A stretch of 64,000 nt of DNA from positions 1,178,001 to 1,242,000 of the forward strand of contig NZ_CP042326.1 in the NCBI RefSeq assembly GCF_007904085.1, written 5' to 3'. This stretch comes from Euhalothece natronophila Z-M001. GTDB taxonomy: Bacteria; Cyanobacteriota; Cyanobacteriia; Cyanobacteriales; Rubidibacteraceae. The position numbers were made by a program, and so were the translations under genes. Positions 32,742-41,628 of this stretch are shown piece after piece (positions within the stretch are counted from its first letter, which is position 1; each line of letters begins with the position of its first letter). Under the pieces are notes generated by a model. The model was not told where the DNA came from, made no database searches, and saw only the letters and a program-made list of their open reading frames with translations.

Positions 32742-34076
32742 GTGGCAACTAAGGTAATTATTATCCGTCACGGACAAAGTAGCTATAATTTAGAACAGAT
32801 GATTCAAGGGCGTTGTGACAAGTCTGTTTTAACAGAGCAAGGTCGCGCTCAGGCGGAAAAAGTTGGGAGTACCTTGCGCCAACTTGAGATCAAGACAATT
32901 TATTCTAGCCCTCTACAAAGAGCAAAAGAATCAGCAGAAATTATCCGCAATTGTTTTGACGTTTCTCCTGCTTTACAAGTTGCTGAGTTATTACAAGAGG
33001 TTGATCTCCCGTTATGGGAAGAAAAGAAAAAAGATGAGATCATCAATCATTTTCCAGAAGATTATCGCTGCTGGAAAACCCGCCCTCATGAATTTTATAT
33101 GGTAGTGAATGGGCAAAAACATTATCCTGTTTTATCTCTTTACGAACAGGCACAGGAATTTTGGAAAAGCGTAATTTCTCAACATGATGGGGAAACCATT
33201 GCAATTGTTGCTCATAATGGCATTAATCGTTGTTTAATTAGTAGCGCGATCGGTGTTCCACCAGCCCTTTATCACTCGATTCAACAATCCAATTGTGGCA
33301 TTAATGTCCTTAACTTCCAAGGGGGTTGGGGAGATCCTGTGGAATTAGAATCTCTTAATCAAACGGCTCATTTAGGGGTTAAATTACCTTCTCCTCGAAA
33401 AAATAAAGGGATTCGTTTACTATTAGTGCGTCATGGAGAAACTGACTGGAATAAGGAATCTCGCTTTCAAGGGAAAATGGATATCCCTCTCAATGAAAAT
33501 GGGAAAGAACAAGGACGCAAAGCTGCTGATTTCTTGAAAGAAACCCAACTTGACTTTGCCGTTTCTAGCCCCATGTTACGCCCTAAAGAAACTGCCGAGT
33601 TAATTTTATCTCATCACTCAGAAATTGAGTTAGAACTAAAAGAAAAATTATTAGAAATTAGTCATGGTAATTGGGAAGGAAAATTAAAGCCAGAAATTGA
33701 ACAGGAATATCCTGAACTATTAAAACAATGGCAAGAAACCCCAGAAGTTGTGCAAATGCCTGAAGGGGAAAATTTACAGCAAGTCTGGGATCGCGCGATC
33801 GCGGCTTGGGAAGAAATTGTTGCAGAAAAAGGAAAAAATACCGAAGGAATGAAAACAGGCATTGTGGTTGCTCATGATGCGATTAATAAAGTTATTCTCT
33901 GTGCATTATTAGGGTTATCTCCCAGTAATTTTTGGAATGTGAAACAAGGAAATGGAGCAGTGAGTGTCATTGATTATCCAGAGGGCAAAGATGGCGCACC
34001 AGTATTACAAGCGATTAATATTACCAGTCATCTCGCAACAGGAATTTTTGATCAAACTGCAGCTGGTGCCTTATAA
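32742..34076 (+). CDS. two-domain histidine phosphatase (phosphoglycerate mutase-like)
   Basis: Two complete histidine phosphatase domains lie in tandem within 444 residues. The first has IIRHGQSSYN and IVAHNGINRCLI, and the second LVRHGETDWN and VVAHDAINKVIL. Each domain keeps the RHG catalytic motif and the second histidine. Cyanobacteria annotate such proteins as phosphoglycerate mutase, but activity on phosphoserine or other phosphoesters has been found for relatives, so the substrate is open. The start is GTG after GGAGGAG. Confidence 0.88.
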   Translation: MATKVIIIRHGQSSYNLEQMIQGRCDKSVLTEQGRAQAEKVGSTLRQLEIKTIYSSPLQRAKESAEIIRNCFDVSPALQVAELLQEVDLPLWEEKKKDEIINHFPEDYRCWKTRPHEFYMVVNGQKHYPVLSLYEQAQEFWKSVISQHDGETIAIVAHNGINRCLISSAIGVPPALYHSIQQSNCGINVLNFQGGWGDPVELESLNQTAHLGVKLPSPRKNKGIRLLLVRHGETDWNKESRFQGKMDIPLNENGKEQGRKAADFLKETQLDFAVSSPMLRPKETAELILSHHSEIELELKEKLLEISHGNWEGKLKPEIEQEYPELLKQWQETPEVVQMPEGENLQQVWDRAIAAWEEIVAEKGKNTEGMKTGIVVAHDAINKVILCALLGLSPSNFWNVKQGNGAVSVIDYPEGKDGAPVLQAINITSHLATGIFDQTAAGAL

Positions 34077-34626
34077 GTAATTGAAAATTAAGGGTGAACG
34101 CGATGTTCATCCAGTTACTTATTTAAAACTCACTTATTATCCACTCACTCTCTCACTTGTTTATAGCGTAATTTACTTCAAAAAATAGCAATCTCAATAA
34201 CTACAGGGAAGTTACCCAGAATTGATTTACTAATTTTCAATTTTGTATAATTTTCAAAACACTAATTAACTCACTTTTTAGAGAAATCGGAGTTAAAATA
34301 AAGTTAGTAGTATTCCCAAGTTTTGCATTTATTAATTAAGACTCCCTTATAGTGAAACTTATAATAACGGTCATGTCTGAAGGTTACTTTGCGAATCAAG
34401 GCAAGGAGAAAAAATAATTGCTAAACTAGCAGTAATCAAAATCGTTACGCTATTCCACGGTAACTAAAAACTAATGATCGAAATGGGAATAAATAGTAAC
34501 AGCGTAAACTAAAGGAGATTTTTTTCAGACATTTGTTATCGCGTTAGAGATTACTAATAGGAACTTAAGAATAAGTTTACGCAAGTTTGAGATTAGAACT
34601 TTTCAATTGTAGGAGTGAGTGCGATC
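34077..34626. other. 550-base intergenic region before the GH57 gene
   Basis: A hairpin follows the phosphatase stop (GGGTGAAC 34092-34099 with GTTCATCC 34105-34112). A TATAAT box lies at 34361-34366. A 14-codon open frame (34373-34417) reads MSEGYFANQGKEKK but has no clear ribosome binding site. Two AAGGAG-like motifs precede no real coding region. The rest is AT-rich with nothing recognised; a long regulated 5' leader for the GH57 gene is plausible. Confidence 0.5.
34092..34112 (+). terminator. hairpin after the two-domain phosphatase gene
   Basis: GGGTGAAC and GTTCATCC form an eight-pair stem with one G-U and a five-base GCGAT loop, 15 bases after the stop codon. The downstream sequence is T-rich but has no uninterrupted run. 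Confidence 0.5.
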
Positions 34627-37167
34627 ATGAGTCCTAGCCAGGAAACATCTTTATCAGTTACCTTAAACTTACCAGTAAATTCCTCAGAGAAAATCACAGC
34701 CACGGGGGTTTACGTTACTGTTCATGGTCATTTTTATCAGCCCCCACGGGAAAATCCTTATTTAGAGGCAATTGAACGCCAACCTAGCGCGGCTCCTTTT
34801 CATGATTGGAATGAGCGTATTCATCATCAATGTTATCGTCCTAATGCTTTTGCCAGAGTTTTAAATGATCGCGGGGAAGTAATTGATATTGTTAATAATT
34901 TTGAATATTTAAGTTTCAATGTTGGCCCCACATTAATGTCATGGCTAGAACGCTACGACCTGGAAGTATATCAAAAAATTATTGAAGCCGATCATGCCAG
35001 TTGTCAACGCCTCAATGGACATGGAAACGCGATCGCGCAACCCTACAACCATACCATTCTTCCCCTAGCCAATCAACGAGATAAAATTACCCAAATTCGG
35101 TGGGGAAAAGCAGATTTTCAATCTCGATTTGGACGTGAACCAGAAGGAATGTGGCTTCCAGAAGCAGCAGTAGATTATCCGACATTAGAAGCATTAATTG
35201 CTGAAAATATCCGTTTTATCATTCTTTCTCCTTCTCAAGCCCAACGCTGTCGTCCATTACCCAGTGTTAAAAATTTCTTTCCTCAAGTTTGGCGGGAAGT
35301 TGGAGGCTCACAAATTAATCCCACGCGCCCTTATCGCTGTTTTGTTAATGAGAGCGACTTTATTGATATTTTCTTCTATGATGGACCAATTTCCGCAGAT
35401 ATGGGATTCCATGATGTACTCAGTAGCTCCCAAAATTTCACTGAACGATTAAAACAGGCAATTCAAGGAGATCATCGCCCCTCTCAACTCATTAATGTGG
35501 CAACTGATGGCGAAACATTTGGACATCATAAACCCGGTACTGAGAAAACTCTTGCTTATGCGTTTACTCGTGAATTTTCGGCCCGACATTGGCAAATTAG
35601 CAACTATGCCCATTATTTAAGTGTATCTCCTCCCACCTGGGAAGTAATGCTCAAACCGGTTACATCTTGGAGTTGTTGTCATGGGGTAGAACGTTGGCGC
35701 AATGACTGTGGTTGTGGGGGAACTCCTCAAACGCAACAAAAATGGCGTAAACCTTTGCGAGACAGTTTAGACTGGCTACGAGATGAATTAGCAAGAATTT
35801 TTGAACAAGAAGGGAAATCCATCTTTTCTGATCCTTGGCAAACTCGTAACGATTACATTGAGATTTTACCTGGCAGACAGCTTTATTTTACTAATGATTT
35901 TCTGGCTCAACACAGTAGCCATGATCTCACCTCAGCAGAAACTATTAAGGGGTTACAGCTTTTAGAAATGCAACGTCAAGCCCTCTTAATGTACACCAGT
36001 TGCGGTTGGTTTTTTGAAGAAATTTCTCGCCCGGAAGCCGTGCAAAATTTACGTTATGCCTCTCGCGCCATTGAACTAGCACAACAGATTTCTGGAGAAT
36101 GCTTAGAAGAGCTATTTATCCAAGGTTTAGCTAAAGCCCCCAGTAATGAGGAAAAATATGAAAACGGGGCGGAAGTTTATCATCAATTAGTGAAACCAGC
36201 CCAAGTAACAATTGAACAAGTAGTTGCTCATTATGCCCTTAGTTCTTTGTTTAAGGATCATCGTGAGCAACACTATCATTATTCTTATTACATTACGCAA
36301 CAACATTATCAACGACAAACTATTGGGGCCTTAACCTTAGCTATGGGATTGTTAAACCTACAGTCTCATGGCACGAGAGAAACCCATACGGTGGTTTTTG
36401 CGGTGTTACATCTAGGGAGATGGGACTTTCATTGTTGTGTCAAACGTTCTCCCAACCTTGCTAGTTATTGGAGTTCGGTGCAAGAAATTTTTGCGATTTT
36501 TAAGCGGGGGAGTGCCGCGAAAACTATTGTTGCAATGCAAACGTATTTTGGAGAACAATGTTTAGGGCTGGAAAATCTCCTTGGGGAAAAGCGGTTGGAG
36601 ATTATGCAACAACTCACCCAAGAGACAAAAACCCGTTTAGATGAACTTTATACCCAAATTTATCGGGATAACTACACAATTTTTTTAGCGTTGCAAGAAG
36701 ATAACTTACCGATTCCTCGGGAATTGCAAGTAGCAGCAGAAATTACTCTTTCTCAACGGTGTATCAAGAGTTTACAAGCTCTTGAGCGCGTAGAAGAAGA
36801 GGTGACAGCGCGAGAAACAGTGTTAGAGGAACTAGAAGCGATTACTACAGAAGCCAAAACCCTCAAATTGGAATTAGATATTCCAGAAGGAAGAGCCATT
36901 TTAGAACGCTTAACGGTACGTTCCTTGTGGCATTTACTTAACCATGATCCTGATAATGTTACGAAAGGAGAATATACTAAGCGGCTAATCCACCTTGGGC
37001 AAGTTCTACAGCTGGGCGTGATGCTTGATCGCTGTCAGGAATTATATTACTATTGGCTAAAATCCTTTGACAGTTCAGAGTTTTCCCCTAGCCTACGCCC
37101 TCTTTTAGAATTAGGACTAGATTTAGCGGTTGATGTCCGCCCTTGGCTACAAAAAGGAAATTCATAA
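34627..37167 (+). CDS. glycoside hydrolase family 57 protein with DUF3536
   Basis: This protein of 846 residues has a GH57 N-terminal domain with VTVHGHFYQPPRENPYLE, PEGMWLPEAAVDYPTLEAL (catalytic glutamate region) and NVATDGETFGHHKPG (acid/base aspartate region). The C-terminal half corresponds to DUF3536. Family members act on alpha-glucans; the true activity of this cyanobacterial subgroup is not settled, though glycogen metabolism is a fair inference. I prefer ATG 34627, 11 bases after AGGAG, over the GTG that lies one base after that motif. The stop overlaps the convergent TPR gene by six bases. Confidence 0.9.
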   Translation: MSPSQETSLSVTLNLPVNSSEKITATGVYVTVHGHFYQPPRENPYLEAIERQPSAAPFHDWNERIHHQCYRPNAFARVLNDRGEVIDIVNNFEYLSFNVGPTLMSWLERYDLEVYQKIIEADHASCQRLNGHGNAIAQPYNHTILPLANQRDKITQIRWGKADFQSRFGREPEGMWLPEAAVDYPTLEALIAENIRFIILSPSQAQRCRPLPSVKNFFPQVWREVGGSQINPTRPYRCFVNESDFIDIFFYDGPISADMGFHDVLSSSQNFTERLKQAIQGDHRPSQLINVATDGETFGHHKPGTEKTLAYAFTREFSARHWQISNYAHYLSVSPPTWEVMLKPVTSWSCCHGVERWRNDCGCGGTPQTQQKWRKPLRDSLDWLRDELARIFEQEGKSIFSDPWQTRNDYIEILPGRQLYFTNDFLAQHSSHDLTSAETIKGLQLLEMQRQALLMYTSCGWFFEEISRPEAVQNLRYASRAIELAQQISGECLEELFIQGLAKAPSNEEKYENGAEVYHQLVKPAQVTIEQVVAHYALSSLFKDHREQHYHYSYYITQQHYQRQTIGALTLAMGLLNLQSHGTRETHTVVFAVLHLGRWDFHCCVKRSPNLASYWSSVQEIFAIFKRGSAAKTIVAMQTYFGEQCLGLENLLGEKRLEIMQQLTQETKTRLDELYTQIYRDNYTIFLALQEDNLPIPRELQVAAEITLSQRCIKSLQALERVEEEVTARETVLEELEAITTEAKTLKLELDIPEGRAILERLTVRSLWHLLNHDPDNVTKGEYTKRLIHLGQVLQLGVMLDRCQELYYYWLKSFDSSEFSPSLRPLLELGLDLAVDVRPWLQKGNS

Positions 37168-38178
37168 GTTTTCTAGTTGCATTTTTGAACGTTCTTGTCC
37201 ATCTGCATTTTGATCTTCAGTAAAAAGATCGTGAGCAGTTTCAAAGGCTTCTCGGGCTTCAGTATTGCGATTGCGACCTTTGAGAGCTAATCCTAAATTG
37301 TAGTAGGCTCCGGGAGTATCAGGGGCTAACTCAAGGATGCGACGATAAGTAGTGATTGCTCTAGTATAGGTTTCTTTTTGTAGTTGTACCTCTCCGAGAG
37401 AAACAAGTGCTTCAACTAATTGAGAGTCTATGCGAATTGCTGATTGATATGCTGATTGAGCATCTGTTAGTTCACCTTGAGCTTGATAAACTTGACCAAG
37501 ACTTACCCAAGCCCCAGCCTCTCTTGGGTTTTTTTCAAGGGCTGTTTCTAAATGGGATTTTGCCTTTTCATATTCTCCCTCTTTTACTAACAGAGAGCCA
37601 AGAATAGCATTAGCTTCCTCATGATTAGGGTCAATTGTCAAGGCTTTTTCATACATACTTAAAGCACCAGCACGATCATCTTGACGTAATAAAACTACTC
37701 CTAAGCCCAGATAGGGTTTGATGTTTTCAGGATCGAGTCTAGCTGCGCGATGGTAGGCGTTAGTGGCGGCAGAATAATCTTCAGTTTTTGCCAAACTATG
37801 AGCTAAAGCAAACTGAAAATCAGCATTATCAGGTTCAAGTTCGACAGCTTTTTCATAGGCTTCTGCAGCCGCTTCATAATTTTCTAAGGTTGCTTCAACA
37901 TAGCCTAAACCAGAAAAAATCCTTGCATTATCTGAGTCTAAGTTGCTTGCTTGTCTGTAAACTTGAGCAGCGGCTTCATAGTCTCCAGCATTGACTAAGT
38001 TTCGACCTCGCTCTAATAATTCTCGTAAGCGACCCTGATGGCTGTTTTGAGCCAATTGTTCAATTCTATTGTCTTGTTGTGGAATTTCACCGAGCGCGAT
38101 CGAGGAGCCAAGTGTGATCGGGACAGTAGCGATAACCAACAATATTCCCTGAAATAGACTTGTTTTCTGCACGGTCAT
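37162..38178 (-). CDS. exported tetratricopeptide repeat protein
   Basis: The N-terminus has a basic start and a hydrophobic segment (GILLVIATVPITLGSSIALG), a likely signal peptide. From about residue 50 onward there are roughly eight consecutive 34-residue TPR units with the usual A-x3-Y and final Pro pattern (for example YEAAAEAYEKAVELEPDN, AGALSMYEKALTIDPNHEEA). TPR proteins scaffold complexes, so a periplasmic or thylakoid-lumen assembly role is possible. No specific partner can be named. Confidence 0.85.
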   Translation of the reverse strand: MTVQKTSLFQGILLVIATVPITLGSSIALGEIPQQDNRIEQLAQNSHQGRLRELLERGRNLVNAGDYEAAAQVYRQASNLDSDNARIFSGLGYVEATLENYEAAAEAYEKAVELEPDNADFQFALAHSLAKTEDYSAATNAYHRAARLDPENIKPYLGLGVVLLRQDDRAGALSMYEKALTIDPNHEEANAILGSLLVKEGEYEKAKSHLETALEKNPREAGAWVSLGQVYQAQGELTDAQSAYQSAIRIDSQLVEALVSLGEVQLQKETYTRAITTYRRILELAPDTPGAYYNLGLALKGRNRNTEAREAFETAHDLFTEDQNADGQERSKMQLENL

Positions 38179-38329
38179 TCAAATATTAAGATTTGATAAT
38201 AATGTCATCGCTTACTTTACCACAAGCAAGAAAAGCATTCAATCAGTCTCACTGGGAACTACTTTAAGAGGATGTTTTCCGAGAGTAGCTACTACTACCC
38301 ACAATTAATCTCTTCTCAGGCAAAACTAA

Positions 38330-40354
38330 TTACCGCCTTACCCCATCTTGAACTGAATTCACTTCATCAAAGGGATCAGAACGTCCTCCCCAATTAAAGC
38401 CATTAATTTGAAAACTCACAGATGCAATTTCTAGGGTTGGGTTATAGCGTAATCTTAAGTTATAAGTGCGACGAGAATACTCTAAAATCAAATCATTACT
38501 AATAACATTGCCATCATCGAGATTTAAAGAGGTTTGAAATCCTGCTAAAACGGGGCCATAAATTTGTTGCAAAACACCAAAAGATAACCGTTGCCGATCT
38601 ACTAAGCGATCAAATAAAAATGGGGATTCTCCCACTCCAATAGATTGGGTATAAGTGGCATTAAAATCAGTATAATCAAAAGTTTGTTCGGAGAAATTTC
38701 CCAATTGTCCTTCAACGCCAACACTCGCATTAAGATAGTTTTGTTGATCACCACTACTATATAAAGAGGTGACTCCTGTTAATCCTGTGGTGAACTGCAA
38801 ATTAGGACGCACTGGGCGTGGGGTATAACGTAAACCTTCTTCGGCGGTTGCAGGTAAAGTTTCACCTTCCCATAAAGGCGTTCCCCAACTTAAGGAAGTG
38901 GCGGCTTGATAACGGGTTAAGCTTACTCGATCATTGTCGCGATCGCGCTCTAAAAGTTCCTCCGCATCTGTTTCTGCATTAATCCGTTGGACTCCCCCTT
39001 GATAGCTAAGACTCACGCCACTGTCACCGAGATCAAAGGTAGGAGAGGTAATCACCGCCCCAAAACTCCTTTGCACATCTTGAAAGCCGAGAGAACCACT
39101 AAAAACGCGATCGCGAAAACTCGCTTCAATATTAAGTGTATGTTCCCCTTCATCCCGTCCCACGGCTTGTCGTAATAATAAACTACCGCGAAAATTATCC
39201 TCTAGAATATTGCCATCTAATCCTGTAATCGAGCCATCAGCACTTAATCGAGTCCGAGGGCTAAACTGTCCTTCTAAATTAACCCGTCCCCCAATTGTAC
39301 TTGCATCAGCTATCCCTTCATCTAAAAGGGCTCGTTGGACAAAATATTGCGGGGTAAAGGTTAACTCCCAGTTTCGATTCTCAAAAATAGAAATATCTCG
39401 CTCAACAAATAACCCCCCACGATCATCAGAATCAAACCCAAAACTAACAATATTGAGAAACCGATCTCTGTCTTCATCATCAAAAACAATCCGATTACGG
39501 GGAATAGGAAGAGAAAACCCATCATCAAAGACTAAACGCAGGTTAGAAACGGTTAACTCGTCTCTTGTGGGAGAAATCTGCTGTAAATTGGCTTGATTTG
39601 CCCTTAATTCCAACTCTGGCGGCGAAAAAGGGTCATTAGTCAAGCGCATATTTGTTGCTTCAAAATCAGCCCCATCAATTTGTAATTCATCCGCTTCAAA
39701 CCGCAACCGATTTACCGTTCCCCCAGTGTCAGGTAATGCAAACTCACTGACTTGCGCTCCCCCACCAATAGAAAACTGATAACCTTCATCTTGCTCAACA
39801 TCTCGAACCCCGCGTTCCCTGATCTCCCGTTGCGGTAACGTGACTGCACTAGCATCATTTGCCAATCCCACGCCAAAATCGCGGCGTAAGGTAGGCTGAA
39901 AAATCTCCCCCCTTCCATTGGTAATGACTCCTGTATCTTGAGCAAAATTATACTCGAAGCGATCGCCGTTTAGGACTTGTTCCCCCCGTTGAAACCCAAT
40001 ATTTCCTGTTCCTACCGCGAACCGATTTTCCACATTAATTCTTAATTCATCAGCGATTAACGTTCCTTGAGCAAATTCGGCGGTCACATTCCCCTCAGCA
40101 GTAATGACTTGAGTTTCGGGGTTAAAACTTTGCTTATCAGCAGTAATTTCTAAAACATCCCCTGCTTGATTATTTTGAGCAATTTTCCATTCTTGGGTAT
40201 CGCCCCCTCTCACCGCAACCCTAACTTGAGTAATGGTTTGTTCCTCATTCAGGCTTTCTAGAGGCTGATTCAATGCTAAATGAGATACACTCGATGCTTG
40301 AGAAGCCATTTCAACAGTAGGTGGCGGAAAAGGAGGAATATCTGCAAATAGCAT
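38330..40354 (-). CDS. DUF3769 protein, LptD/OstA-like outer-membrane assembly protein
   Basis: Residues about 50-200 resemble an OstA/LptA beta-jellyroll (DVLEITADKQSFNPETQVITAEGNVTAEF, LIADELRINVENRFAVGTGNI). The long C-terminal part is rich in alternating beta-strand patterns with aromatic residues, as in an outer-membrane barrel. DUF3769 is the cyanobacterial LptD-like family, presumably inserting lipopolysaccharide. No classical signal peptide is visible at the start (MLFADIPPFPPP), and the frame is closed by a stop nine codons upstream. Confidence 0.8.
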   Translation of the reverse strand: MLFADIPPFPPPTVEMASQASSVSHLALNQPLESLNEEQTITQVRVAVRGGDTQEWKIAQNNQAGDVLEITADKQSFNPETQVITAEGNVTAEFAQGTLIADELRINVENRFAVGTGNIGFQRGEQVLNGDRFEYNFAQDTGVITNGRGEIFQPTLRRDFGVGLANDASAVTLPQREIRERGVRDVEQDEGYQFSIGGGAQVSEFALPDTGGTVNRLRFEADELQIDGADFEATNMRLTNDPFSPPELELRANQANLQQISPTRDELTVSNLRLVFDDGFSLPIPRNRIVFDDEDRDRFLNIVSFGFDSDDRGGLFVERDISIFENRNWELTFTPQYFVQRALLDEGIADASTIGGRVNLEGQFSPRTRLSADGSITGLDGNILEDNFRGSLLLRQAVGRDEGEHTLNIEASFRDRVFSGSLGFQDVQRSFGAVITSPTFDLGDSGVSLSYQGGVQRINAETDAEELLERDRDNDRVSLTRYQAATSLSWGTPLWEGETLPATAEEGLRYTPRPVRPNLQFTTGLTGVTSLYSSGDQQNYLNASVGVEGQLGNFSEQTFDYTDFNATYTQSIGVGESPFLFDRLVDRQRLSFGVLQQIYGPVLAGFQTSLNLDDGNVISNDLILEYSRRTYNLRLRYNPTLEIASVSFQINGFNWGGRSDPFDEVNSVQDGVRR

Positions 40355-40470
40355 TGATAATTGGTTATTTGTTATGGGTTATTTAGCGATTGCTTATTCG
40401 TTGTTATCTTATCATAAGACTCAACAAATAATTATGAAGATTTAAGGAAAAAAGTCATATCATTAATGCC

Positions 40471-41418
40471 ATGAATAATATCGCTATTGAAACAAAAGGA
40501 TTAAGCAAACAATATGATCGCGATCTAGCTGTTTGTGATGTTGATCTAAAAATTGAAACCGGAGAAGTTTATGGTTTAATTGGCCCCAACGGAGCAGGAA
40601 AAACCACCTTAATCCAGATGTTAGCAGGAATAATTGAACCAACAGTTGGGGAAGTTTATTGGTTTGAGGAAAAAGTAAAATTTAATACCTCTCATTTTTC
40701 TCTAAAACGTCGCCTTGGGTATCTTCCTGATGATTTTCCCCTTTATGATGATCTCACTGTTTATGATTATTTAGAATACTTTGGTCGCCTTTACTTTTTA
40801 CGTCAGCCCCAGTTAGATCGTCGTCTTCAAGAAGTTTTAGAACTACTCCAACTTACCTCTAAACGCCATAGCTTAATTTCTACTTTATCTAGGGGGATGC
40901 AACAAAGATTAAGCTTAGCCCGAACCATTATCCATGAGCCAATTTTATTACTTTTAGATGAACCAGTTTCTGGTCTTGACCCCCTTTCTAGACAACAGTT
41001 TCGGGAAATGATAAAGGTTTTACAAGAAGCTGGAATGACAATTTTAATTTCTTCTCATGTGTTAAGTGATTTAGCTGAAATTTGTACTTCTATTGGTATC
41101 ATGGATTTAGGATATTTAGTTGAAAGCACCTCTTTGCAACAACTTTATCAGCGTTTTCCTGAAGAAGAGCTAGTAATTTCTGTTTTAGACAATCTAGAGC
41201 AATTAGCTAACAAAATCAATGACTTTAAAGAAGTAGAAAGTTATCAAATTATTGCTGAAGAAAATAAAATCAAAGTGCAATTTACAGGAAGTGAGCAGGA
41301 AAAATCAGACTTACTGCGATCGCTGCTTAATGAAGGCTTCTCTATTGCAGATTTTCGTACCGAAAAGCCAAATTTAGAACAAGTATTTTTGAAACTGGAT
41401 CATCAACAACCTTCGTAA
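40471..41418 (+). CDS. ABC transporter ATP-binding protein
   Basis: Walker A is GPNGAGKTT, the signature is LSRGMQQRLSLAR and Walker B is LLLLDEP, followed by SSHVLSDLAEIC with the switch histidine. The last 80 residues form a DUF4162-like tail common in exporters of the ABC-2 group. It is 315 residues long and followed after about 210 bases by a membrane protein gene that is its likely partner. The substrate is unknown. Confidence 0.9.
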   Translation: MNNIAIETKGLSKQYDRDLAVCDVDLKIETGEVYGLIGPNGAGKTTLIQMLAGIIEPTVGEVYWFEEKVKFNTSHFSLKRRLGYLPDDFPLYDDLTVYDYLEYFGRLYFLRQPQLDRRLQEVLELLQLTSKRHSLISTLSRGMQQRLSLARTIIHEPILLLLDEPVSGLDPLSRQQFREMIKVLQEAGMTILISSHVLSDLAEICTSIGIMDLGYLVESTSLQQLYQRFPEEELVISVLDNLEQLANKINDFKEVESYQIIAEENKIKVQFTGSEQEKSDLLRSLLNEGFSIADFRTEKPNLEQVFLKLDHQQPS

Positions 41419-41539
41419 AAACATAGTTCATTAGTGCTTTATATTTTCTCACTCTCGCAGTTCCCAAGAAAATATTAACTATAATAAGATTGGTTTTCCT
41501 AGACTAAATATGATAAAAAAGCAGTAAAATTAGTTATTG

Positions 41540-41559
41540 GTTTACAAATAACGAAGGAC
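41540..41559 (+). repeat. dispersed repeat, copy 1
   Basis: GTTTACAAATAACGAAGGAC differs from the other two copies (48452-48471, 63571-63590) by one base. It lies between the ABC ATPase gene and the permease gene and is preceded by TTATTG, related to the TCATTGG heptamer at copy 3. Confidence 0.7.
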
Positions 41560-41628
41560 AATTAAGATGCTACTGTTGCCAACAGGCTATACTAGACGCA
41601 ATTCTGAGCGCAATAAGGAGTGATAATT

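Noticed and set aside
34373-34417. 14-codon frame MSEGYFANQGKEKK
   Set aside because: No Shine-Dalgarno and no known family; kept only as part of the leader observation, not as a gene.
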